DNA from: Atopobiaceae bacterium
GTDB lineage: Bacteria > Actinomycetota > Coriobacteriia > Coriobacteriales > Atopobiaceae
Assembly (NCBI GenBank): GCA_022482785.1
Contig: JAKVON010000005.1
Coordinates: 1 to 64,000, forward strand
Direction: 5' to 3'
Length of the DNA: 64,000 nt
Position 1 is the stretch's first letter; each line of letters opens with the position of its first letter. The notes below the pieces were generated by a model. It did no database searches. It was not told the origin of the DNA and saw only the letters and a list, made by a program, of their open reading frames with translations. Positions 34,702-42,506 of the stretch are shown here, piece after piece. The translations under genes were made by a program, and so were the position numbers.

Positions 34702-36957
34702 CTAGGACTCGGGCGGCTGGGGGGTCTCCCGCGACCGCGTGTCCCTCTCGATGTCCTTGCGGGTGAGCTTCGTGAACGAGCTGGTGTCCCCGCCGATCAC
34801 GTTGCGCTGCACCTCGCTCTTCGAGGCGTTGAGGGCTGCGGCCTTGTCCGCGGAGAAGATGTCCTCCTCGCCTTCGTCCTCGTCCTCCGGGGCGATCGAG
34901 TCGTCGAGGGGAAGGCGCACGAGCTTGGTCATCTTGCGGGGGCGCCCGAAGAGCGGCACGTATTCCAGGATGATGGCCGAGTTCTCGAGCCCGTACCAGC
35001 GAGCGGGCGAGCCCGCGATGCGACGGATGGCGTACTTCGCGCTCATCGTGGTCATGTCGCCGGTGGAGATGTCCGTCTCGGGGACCAGCAGCTTGCGGAT
35101 GAGCACGAAGCGGAAGTCGCCCACGATCGAGGGATGCTTGTAGATCGAGTAGTTATGCTCCTGCGCCCCGAGCTCGCCCGACTGCACGAGGTCCGTGACG
35201 ACCTGCCGGAGATAGGCGTTCACGCGCTGGTTGACCTTGAATCCCAGCTGGAGCTGGACCTTGAAGACGAAGTCGGTGCCGAAGCTGTTCACGGTGTAGT
35301 TGTGCGTGAAGGGCTCGTCGGTGACCATGACGTTCACGAACCAGTAGGCCTTCGCGCGCTTCGGGCGCTTGTCGAGGATCGAGTAGAGGATGTCCCGGTC
35401 GAGGCGATCGGGCGAGGGGTCGTTCGTGAGGAAGACCAGGTTGTCGGCGAGAAGGGGGTAGCGCTGATCGAGCTTGAGGCGCTTGAGCTGGTTGAGGTAG
35501 TCGCGCACGGGCAGGTAGACGGTCTGGGTGTGCTCGATGGCCGTGCCTCGACGCCAGATGAACATGACCAGGAACAGCACGGTGGCCATGAGGATGGTGA
35601 CGTAGCCGCCACGCGCGAACTTGGTGAGGCTCGAGAGGAAGAACGTCATCTCTATCGGCACCGAAGAAGACCACGAAGATGCCGGCAAGCAGGGGCTTGT
35701 GCTCGACCTTCGACAGGTAGGTGAACAGGAGCAGCGAGGTCATGAGCATCGTGAGGGTGATCGCCAGCCCGTAGGCCGCCTCCATGTTGCTCGAGCTCCT
35801 GAACAGGAGGACGACGCCGGAGCAGCCGACCCACATGATGGTGTTGACCAGCGGGATGTAGAGCTGGCCCTTGGTCTCGGAGGGGTAGGTGATCTGCATG
35901 TGGGGCATGAGGTCGAGGCGCGTCGCCTCGGAGATGAGCGTGTAGGACCCGGTGATGAGGGCCTGGCGAGGCGATGATGGCCGCGACGGTGGAGAGGATG
36001 ACGGCGAAGGGGACGCAGGTCCTCGGGCAGCATCTCGAAGAAGGGGTTGAGGTCGGGGATGGCGGCGAGGTGCGCGTTGCCCTGGTTCGCGAGGATCCAG
36101 GCCCCCTGGCCAAGGTAGTTGAGGATCAGGCAGACCTTCACGAACGGCCAGCTGGCGAAGATGTTCTTCTTGCCCACGTGCCCCATGTCGGAGTAGAGCG
36201 CCTCGGCGCCCGTGGTGCAGAGGAAGACGTTGCCCAGGACCATCATCCCGGCCTTGTTGATGGGCCCGAACAGGAACATGATGCCGCGCACGGGGTTGAG
36301 CGCCCTCAGGATGTTGAGGTCGCCGCCCATGTTGATGAGCCCCGTCACGCCGAGGAATATGAACCAGATCGTCATAAGCGGCCCGAACGCCCGGCCGATG
36401 CTCGAGGTGCCGGCGCGCTGCACCAGGAAGAGTATCGCCAGGATGCCCAGGGTTATGACGACGACCTTGGCCTGGTCCTCGCCGATGAACCTCATGCCGA
36501 AGTCTATGGTGCGCAGGCCCTCGATGGCGGTCGTGACGGTGACGGCCGGGGTGAGGATGCCGTCTGCCAGGAGGGCGGCCCCGCCGATCATGGCCGGGAG
36601 GATGAGCCATTTCCCAAAGCGCTTGACGAGGGCGAACAGCGCGAAGATGCCGCCTTCGTTGTGGTTGTCCGCCTTCATGGCCACGAGCACGTACTTGACG
36701 GTGGTGATGAGGGTGAGCGTCCAGATGATGAGCGAGAGGGCCCCGAGGATGACGTCGGAGTCCATGGTGGGCAGGCCGCCGTTGCCGCTCATGATGGCCT
36801 TCATGGTGTACATCGGGCTCGTGCCGATGTCGCCGTAGACCACGCCGAGGGTCACGAGGACCATGCCCATGCTGAACGGAATCCCCGTGCTCGCGGCGCG
36901 CGAGCCGGATGCCTTCTCGATCTTCTTGCCCAGTGCGAATGCCACAAGGGCCCCCAA
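34702..36957 (-). pseudogene. kup: Kup-family potassium uptake transporter, interrupted by three frameshifts
   Basis: K+/H+ symporter of about 750 residues once the frames are joined. The N-terminal core has [13 protein letters not shown] (about 38-50) and many membrane helices ([35 protein letters not shown]). Three single-base insertions split it. The first is an extra base in the GGGG at 36009-36012, the second at about 35965 and the third at about 35657. Dropping each restores [29 protein letters not shown] and AIEMTFFLSSLTKF in succession. The soluble C-terminal region is about 300 residues and acidic near the end. The start is TTG at 36957, with a poor ribosome site. Whether the breaks are real decay or base-call errors cannot be told here. 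Confidence 0.88.
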
Positions 36958-37146
36958 ACCTCGACAGTAGGAAAAGAACCCATAAAGGATAACGCTTGCG
37001 TGACGGCGGGTCTCCTGTCTCGTGCGAGCGGCGTCGCCGCAGCCGAGCGCCCGGAGATGCCCGCCGCCTCGCGAGGCCGGGCGCCGCGAACGTGTACGCT
37101 AGCATACGCAACCACAACCAGCCACCATCCATGAGAAGGGACGACC

Positions 37147-38559
37147 ATGGCCGACGAAGCGCTGAAGCGGGAGATCGACGAGTACGTTGAGCGGGTCTGG
37201 CCCGATGCCATCGAGGACATGCGGTCGCTCATCTCCATCCGCAGCGTCGAGGACCGCGACCATGCCGCCGAGGGAATGCCCTGGGGCCCCGAGAGCCGTC
37301 GCGCCCTCGACTGCGCCCTCGGCATCGCCTCGAGGCTCGGCCTCGAGACCCATGACTGCGAGGGGTACCTCGGCTACGCAGACCTCCCCGGGACGTCCTC
37401 CGCCCAGATAGCCACCATCGCCCACACCGACGTCGTCCCCGAGGGCATCGGCTGGAGCTTCGATCCGTTCGACCTCACGCGAAAGGACGGCTACCTCATC
37501 GGCCGCGGAATCGTCGACGACAAGGGCCCGTGCGTCCTGTCGCTCTACGCGGCGCGCTTCTTCAAGGAGAGGGGGGAGGAGCTTCCCTACACCCTTCGTT
37601 GCATCATCGGCAACGACGAGGAGACCAACATGGGGGACATCCCCTATTACCAGGCTCGCTATCCCGAGCCTGCCTTCCTGTTCACGCCAGACGCTGAGTT
37701 CCCCGTCTGCAATGGCGAGAAGGGCCACTTCGGCGGCACGTTCGTGTCCCCCAGGATCGCGGGCGGCGGCATCGTCGAGATGGACGGCGGCACGGTCCCC
37801 AACGCGATTCCGGGCATCGCCACGGCCGTCGTGCGCGCTGACGCGTCGGCCCTCCCCGCGGCGGAAGGCATCGAGGTCGCCCCTGCGGGCGAGGGCCTCG
37901 CCCGCATCACCGCCCACGGCAAGCCGGGCCATGCCTCCATCCCGGCCGGCACGGTGAACGCCATCGGGCTGCTCGTCGACTACCTGCTCGACGGCACCGT
38001 CGTGAGCGACGCCGAGCGCACGTTCCTGCTGCTCGAGCATGCGATCCTCTCGTCCACGGACGGCTCGACCCTAGGAATCGCCACCGCAGACGAGAAGTTC
38101 GGTCCCCTCACCTGCATCGGAGGGACCATAAGGAGCGAGGCGGGCCGCTTCGAGCAGACCATCGACTCGCGCTATCCCACGTCGACCACGGGAGACGAGC
38201 TCGCCGCGAGGCTGACCGGGCTCGCCGGGAGGTACGGCGCCACGTTCGAGGTCGCCGACGACTCCGTGCCGTTCTACGTCGATCCCACCTCGCCGGAGAT
38301 AGAGACGCTCGTCGCGACCTACAACGAGTACGCGGGCCGTGACTCGAGGCCCTTCACCATCGGCGGCGGAACGTATGCCCGCCACTTCGCGAACGCCGCG
38401 AGCTTCGGCCCCAACGACGAGAGCGAGCCCAAGCCCGCATGGGTGGGCGGCGAGCACGGTGCCGACGAGGGAATCGGCGAGGAGTGCCTCAAGCGCGCCC
38501 TGAGGATCTACATCTGTGCCATAGCCCGCCTCATGCGTCTCGACCTCGCCGGGAACTAG
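37147..38559 (+). CDS. M20-family metallopeptidase, PepV/Sapep dipeptidase-like
   Basis: Predicted dinuclear zinc dipeptidase in the cytosol. Metal and catalytic residues are visible in order: H93 and D95 in IAHTDVVPEG, GIVDDKGP (about 121-128), the catalytic Glu pair in GNDEETNMGD (158-159), FTPDAEFP and the late GGEHGADEGI. The inserted lid or dimer domain lies about 185-360. The 470 residues match PepV-type enzymes. The ATG is preceded by GAGAAGGGA. It is divergent from kup, with 189 bases between them. Confidence 0.92.
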   Translation: MADEALKREIDEYVERVWPDAIEDMRSLISIRSVEDRDHAAEGMPWGPESRRALDCALGIASRLGLETHDCEGYLGYADLPGTSSAQIATIAHTDVVPEGIGWSFDPFDLTRKDGYLIGRGIVDDKGPCVLSLYAARFFKERGEELPYTLRCIIGNDEETNMGDIPYYQARYPEPAFLFTPDAEFPVCNGEKGHFGGTFVSPRIAGGGIVEMDGGTVPNAIPGIATAVVRADASALPAAEGIEVAPAGEGLARITAHGKPGHASIPAGTVNAIGLLVDYLLDGTVVSDAERTFLLLEHAILSSTDGSTLGIATADEKFGPLTCIGGTIRSEAGRFEQTIDSRYPTSTTGDELAARLTGLAGRYGATFEVADDSVPFYVDPTSPEIETLVATYNEYAGRDSRPFTIGGGTYARHFANAASFGPNDESEPKPAWVGGEHGADEGIGEECLKRALRIYICAIARLMRLDLAGN

Positions 38560-38572
38560 GGGGCAGGCGAGC

Positions 38573-41020
38573 CTAGCGGTCCGGCTCGTGCTCGATCGAG
38601 CGGACGATGTCGAAGACGACGTCGTCTCCCGTGAGCGCCCCGAGGGTGGCGGCGAAGTTGCGGGCGACCGGGAACACCTCGCTGTCGAGGGCGGCCCTGG
38701 TGCATTCCACCAGGGCCGTGCCGATCTGCTCGGTCGGTGCCAGGGGGATCCCGTGCATCACGAGCGCCTCGTCGACGCCCTCGTCGTCGAGGGCGCTCGC
38801 CGTGCCCGTGGTGGCGAGGAGCGTCTGCAGCTCTATGGCGGCGAGCCCGTAGCAGCTCGAGGCGAACTGGAGGCATTTCCTGTAGCAGGCCTGCGCCGCG
38901 AGGACGCTGCCGCTCTTCCACTGCATGAAGGCCATGCGGTAGTAGGCGACGCCTGCCCCCTCCGCGTCGTGAGCGACGGCGAGGAGCTCGATGAGCTGGT
39001 CGATGGCCGAGGGGTAGTCCTCCTTGTACTCGTAGCAGCGTACGATGCGGAGCTGCGAGCGGTCGTCGAGCGGGTCGAGCTCGTGCGCCCGCGTCGCGTA
39101 CCTCATGGCGTCGTCGAGCCTGCGCAGGTCGAGGGAGACGGTCGCGAGGAGGAGCGTGGCGTCGAAGTAGGCGTCGGGCACCAGCTCGAGGGTCTTGTCC
39201 GGCTCGGCGAACATGCGGTTGTAGAGCGTCCTCTCGACGTAGCTCGAGAAGTGGCGGTACGAGGTGCGCCCGTCGTCCTCGTAGGTCCCGGCGAACTCGA
39301 GGGGTGCCAGCGCGTCGGAGAGCGTCCTCGCCGCGACGGCCGGGCCCCTGCCCTTGTCCCGGAGCTCGGCCTGCGCCCGCTCGACCGCACGGGTGAGCTC
39401 GTCGCCCTCGACGAACTCGTCCTCCACGGCGAGGGGGCTCTGGTCGGCCAGGGTGCCGTCGATGAGCTTCGAGACCGTTCTCCTGGCGGCGGACTGCACG
39501 CTCGGGTCGACGCTGTCGCCGGCGAGGTCGAGGATGAGCCTGACGTTCGCCTCGGTGGACTCCCCGAGGTGCCGCCCGATGTCCGCGGCGATCTGCCTGC
39601 GGCGGGCCTTCTCCTCGATCGCGAGGCCGGAGACCCGCTCGCAGCCGAAGGCCCTGGCGGAGGCGCCTTCGAGGGTCCGGCTCGACAGCTCGATGGGCTC
39701 GTATCTGAGCGTGGGGCAGAACCGCTCGTCCTCGAGGTCGAAGGTCTGCTCGACGGGGGACAGCGCCCCGTCGTCGTCGACTTCGAGCGAAGCGCCGAGG
39801 CCGCGCCAGATCCCGACCGGGTCGCTCGCCTCCGCGAGGTCGACCTCGCAGAAGGCGTCCCGCTCCACCTCGGCCGAGAGGTAGCAGCCATGGGAGGCGG
39901 ACGTGTCGAGAACGGTCGCGACGGACACCCTCTCGAGCCGTGGCGCGCAGGAGAAGGCCTGCTTCGTCACGAGGAGCGCGACCCTCAGGGCGTAGTCGCC
40001 CGCACGGCGGCGCCTCATCTCGGCCGTGGTGGGGATGATGCGCCCGACGTCCGCCGAGAAGCAGCTCTTGGGGAAGGCCTCGGCCGGGACGAGGTCTATC
40101 TCGACGGCCAGGTTGCCGGCGGCGACGTTCGAGCGGAACGAGGCGACGAGCCGATAGGGCAGCTTGAAGGTCTCGATGCCGGTCGAGAGCGCCTCGCGCA
40201 GCGCGAACTCTCCCTCGGGGAGGCCCTGCCCCTCCTCCTCGGGCAGGATGTCGACGACGGCCTGGGCCGCGACGGAGGCCTCGAGGCTCTGGTTCGCGCA
40301 GAAGCAGGCCTCCTCGCTGGCGTCGCCCCGCTCGGAGAGGATGGCGCAGGCGAAGAGGATGCGGTTGAGCGCCGCCTCGAGCTCGATGACGCGCAGCTTC
40401 GCGGCATACGGGTAGCGAGGGGCCTCGATGCGGACGAAGAACAGCCCGCTCCTCCTCGGGCGGATGACCCCCAGCCTCGGGAGCTCTACGTCGTTGGCGA
40501 ACAGGCCCGCCTCCTCGAGCTGCCGCGCCGCGTAGAGCTCGATGCCGCACGGGGCCGTGCCCCGCCCCTCGTCGGGGACGCCCTGCGCCGCGCGCGCCTG
40601 GCGCGTCCGGATGTCCCCCACGAAGACCTTGAGGAAGGCGATCGGGTCGTCGGAGGAGGCCAGCCCCTCGGAGAATCCCTCGAGGGAGAAGGCCCCCTCC
40701 TGCCGCTCGTCGGCCGGGGGCTGCCCGGCGGCATCGGGCTCGGGGGCCGCGGGGGCCAGCGCCAGGGCGTCCGGCTCCTGACCGACCGACCTCTCGGGGA
40801 GGGCCTCCTGCTCGCCCTTGAGGTCGGCGACCATGACGAAGGCGAGCGCGATGATGGCGCCGTTGAAGGCGAGGCTCAGGCCGAGGGCCCATGCCACGAG
40901 CCCCTCGTTGCCCACGATCACCGAGACGAGGGAGATGAGGAAGACGGCCGCCGAGAAGGCGGCGAGCAGCAGGAGAAGCGCGGACGCCTTCCCGCCGTGC
41001 ATGCGATGCCGCTCCGACAT
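38573..41020 (-). CDS. Membrane-anchored protein with C-terminal TPR-like repeats, unknown function
   Basis: The 815 residues carry two N-terminal membrane helices (about 13-36 and 40-65), an acidic Pro/Ala linker, and a large cytoplasmic body of no family I recognise. TPR-like helical pairs run from about 620 to 760, for example DAMRYATRAHELDPLDDRSQ and SAIDQLIELLAVAHDAEGAG. The start at 41020 has GGAGG and precedes the first helix. It is convergent with the M20 peptidase gene (13 bases apart). A scaffold role is only a guess from the TPR. Confidence 0.75.
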   Translation of the reverse strand: MSERHRMHGGKASALLLLLAAFSAAVFLISLVSVIVGNEGLVAWALGLSLAFNGAIIALAFVMVADLKGEQEALPERSVGQEPDALALAPAAPEPDAAGQPPADERQEGAFSLEGFSEGLASSDDPIAFLKVFVGDIRTRQARAAQGVPDEGRGTAPCGIELYAARQLEEAGLFANDVELPRLGVIRPRRSGLFFVRIEAPRYPYAAKLRVIELEAALNRILFACAILSERGDASEEACFCANQSLEASVAAQAVVDILPEEEGQGLPEGEFALREALSTGIETFKLPYRLVASFRSNVAAGNLAVEIDLVPAEAFPKSCFSADVGRIIPTTAEMRRRRAGDYALRVALLVTKQAFSCAPRLERVSVATVLDTSASHGCYLSAEVERDAFCEVDLAEASDPVGIWRGLGASLEVDDDGALSPVEQTFDLEDERFCPTLRYEPIELSSRTLEGASARAFGCERVSGLAIEEKARRRQIAADIGRHLGESTEANVRLILDLAGDSVDPSVQSAARRTVSKLIDGTLADQSPLAVEDEFVEGDELTRAVERAQAELRDKGRGPAVAARTLSDALAPLEFAGTYEDDGRTSYRHFSSYVERTLYNRMFAEPDKTLELVPDAYFDATLLLATVSLDLRRLDDAMRYATRAHELDPLDDRSQLRIVRCYEYKEDYPSAIDQLIELLAVAHDAEGAGVAYYRMAFMQWKSGSVLAAQACYRKCLQFASSCYGLAAIELQTLLATTGTASALDDEGVDEALVMHGIPLAPTEQIGTALVECTRAALDSEVFPVARNFAATLGALTGDDVVFDIVRSIEHEPDR

Positions 41021-41112
41021 GGCCCTCCTCCCGCTTTTTCGACGACATGATACATGTACCCGACCCCCGGGGCGCGAACCCGCGGGGGCAGGCCTCCCTC
41101 CCGGCCGGCAAG

Positions 41113-41120
41113 GGTATAGA
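41113..41120 (+). promoter_or_regulatory. Putative -10 box of the arsR-type gene
   Basis: TATAGAAT at about 41113-41120 lies 44 bases upstream of the ATG. Sequence 17 bases further up is GC-rich, with no clear -35 box. Confidence 0.3.
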
Positions 41121-41163
41121 ATCATCAGCGAATCCCCGGAGGAAGGCAAGGGCGCGCAGGAAC

Positions 41164-41550
41164 ATGACCACAAGACAAGAGGGGCACGACCATCCCGAGG
41201 CCGGAAGCTGCAAGGTGAGCGCGGCCTTCGACGCACTTCTCGAAAACGACGACGTCGTCTACCAGACGACGCAGATCTTCGACGCCCTGAGCGACTTCAC
41301 GCGCTTCCAGATCCTCGCGGCCCTCGCGCGCGACGACCTCTCCGTGGGCGAGCTGCAGGAGCGGGGCAACGTGTCGCAGTCGGCCATCTCCCACCAGCTC
41401 CGGCTCCTGCGCGACCGCGGGCTGGTCTCGGGCAGGCGCGAGGGCCAGCGAACCATCTACTCGCTCGCCGACGACCACATCCGCACGCTCATCCAGGTGG
41501 GGCTCGAGCATGCGGGCGAGGCCCTGCCCGAGGCGGGCCTCGACGTCTAG
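41164..41550 (+). CDS. ArsR/SmtB-family metal-sensing repressor
   Basis: The 128-residue winged-helix protein has recognition-helix sequence VSQSAISHQLRLLRDRGLV (about 70-88). The alpha5 metal site is conserved: D103, H105, H116 and E119 have the same spacing (2, 11 and 3) as the zinc site D104/H106/H117/E120 of SmtB. The Cys of the alpha3 site in SmtB is replaced here (LSVGEL), so sensing should depend on alpha5 zinc-type ligands; the His-rich N-terminus (GHDHPEAGSC) may add one. No metal pump or permease is adjacent, so the target is not clear. Its stop abuts the stop of the opposing Nudix gene. Confidence 0.88.
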   Translation: MTTRQEGHDHPEAGSCKVSAAFDALLENDDVVYQTTQIFDALSDFTRFQILAALARDDLSVGELQERGNVSQSAISHQLRLLRDRGLVSGRREGQRTIYSLADDHIRTLIQVGLEHAGEALPEAGLDV

Positions 41551-42009
41551 CTAGCCGTAGTAGCTGGCCTGCCAGCGCTCGCGAGCGCGGTCGTAGCCCT
41601 GCGGCGCGAGCGTCTTGCCCCCGAGGGCGGAGCGGATGGCGGCCTTCGTGAGGCCCGGGACGTCGTCGCGCCCGAGCGCCTCGTCGACGTCCATCCAGAC
41701 GACCTCGCTGTTCTCCTCGTCCCCCGGGCGGGCCTCGCCCGATACGTAGCTCGCCGAGAAGACCGCGTACCAGTCGCGCTCGCTGAAGCGCATGCCGCAG
41801 AGCCCCTCGACGCGAACCTCGACGCAGGTCTCCTCGAGCACCTCGCGCGCCGCCGCCTCCTCGGCCGACTCGCCGTGGTCGAGGTACCCTCCCGGGATGA
41901 TGAGAAGGCCGGTCCCAGGGCCATAGGTATGCCGCCCCAGCAGGACCTTCCCGCCGCGGGCCACCACGACGCCCACCGACTTGCCCCAGTTCGTGTCCCC
42001 TTGCTCCAT
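41551..42009 (-). CDS. Nudix hydrolase
   Basis: Hydrolyses a nucleoside diphosphate linked to another moiety. The Nudix box begins GYLDHGESAEEAAAREVLEE, followed by TCVEV. It matches Gx5Ex7REUxEExGU except that the last Gly is Cys. The ATG at 42009 gives 152 residues; a longer in-frame start at about 42054 exists, with no better ribosome site. The stop codon is directly against that of the arsR-type gene (TAGCTA), so the transcripts converge. The substrate is not evident. Confidence 0.87.
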   Translation of the reverse strand: MEQGDTNWGKSVGVVVARGGKVLLGRHTYGPGTGLLIIPGGYLDHGESAEEAAAREVLEETCVEVRVEGLCGMRFSERDWYAVFSASYVSGEARPGDEENSEVVWMDVDEALGRDDVPGLTKAAIRSALGGKTLAPQGYDRARERWQASYYG

Positions 42010-42159
42010 GTGTCCCCAATCAGCGAGAAGAGAAGGCGCCCCGTCCCCGTGCATGGCGGGCCTGCCGCCGGGGGGGGTCGTCGCTGCCACTGCGACATTG
42101 TGCCGCGTCCGTGCGCGGGGAGGGCGACCAGAGGCCGAATCGTGACCGATCGGAAACCC

Positions 42160-42504
42160 CTACGTCGCCACGACCTCGAGTATCTCGATCTGGCGGCCGG
42201 TCAGAAGCTCGGTGTCCGCGCTCTGGCAGTAGGGGCAGACGCGCCCGTGCTCCACGGTGGGGTAGGTCCTGCCGCAGGCGTCGCAGACGCTCACGGCGGG
42301 CGCGGCCTTGATGAGCAGCTCGGAGCCGCGCAGGAGGTCGCTCCTGTCGGCCGCCCACCTCCAGCAGTCGAGGAGGTACGAGTCGACGACCCCCGAGACC
42401 TCGCCCAGCTCGAGCGTCACCGAGGAGATGGACGAGAGGGAGCCCTCCCTGCCCACCTCCTCGAGCGTGTCGATGGCCGAGAAGACGATGCCCAGCTCGT
42501 GCAT
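42160..42504 (-). CDS. hypA: HypA nickel metallochaperone
   Basis: HypA binds Ni(II) through its N-terminal Met-His-Glu and a structural zinc through two CxxC pairs. Here MHELG starts the protein, and CDACG and CPYCQ (about residues 73-94) form the zinc site; 114 residues is typical. It works with HypB to load nickel into [NiFe]-hydrogenase, and in some bacteria into urease. The start lies two bases from the stop of the large oxidoreductase. No hydrogenase gene lies in this window. Confidence 0.95.
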   Translation of the reverse strand: MHELGIVFSAIDTLEEVGREGSLSSISSVTLELGEVSGVVDSYLLDCWRWAADRSDLLRGSELLIKAAPAVSVCDACGRTYPTVEHGRVCPYCQSADTELLTGRQIEILEVVAT

Positions 42505-42506
42505 GG

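Noticed and set aside
34702-36957. Programmed frameshifting in kup
   Set aside because: Three separate shifts at unrelated short runs, with no slippery heptamer or stimulatory structure, fit error or decay better.
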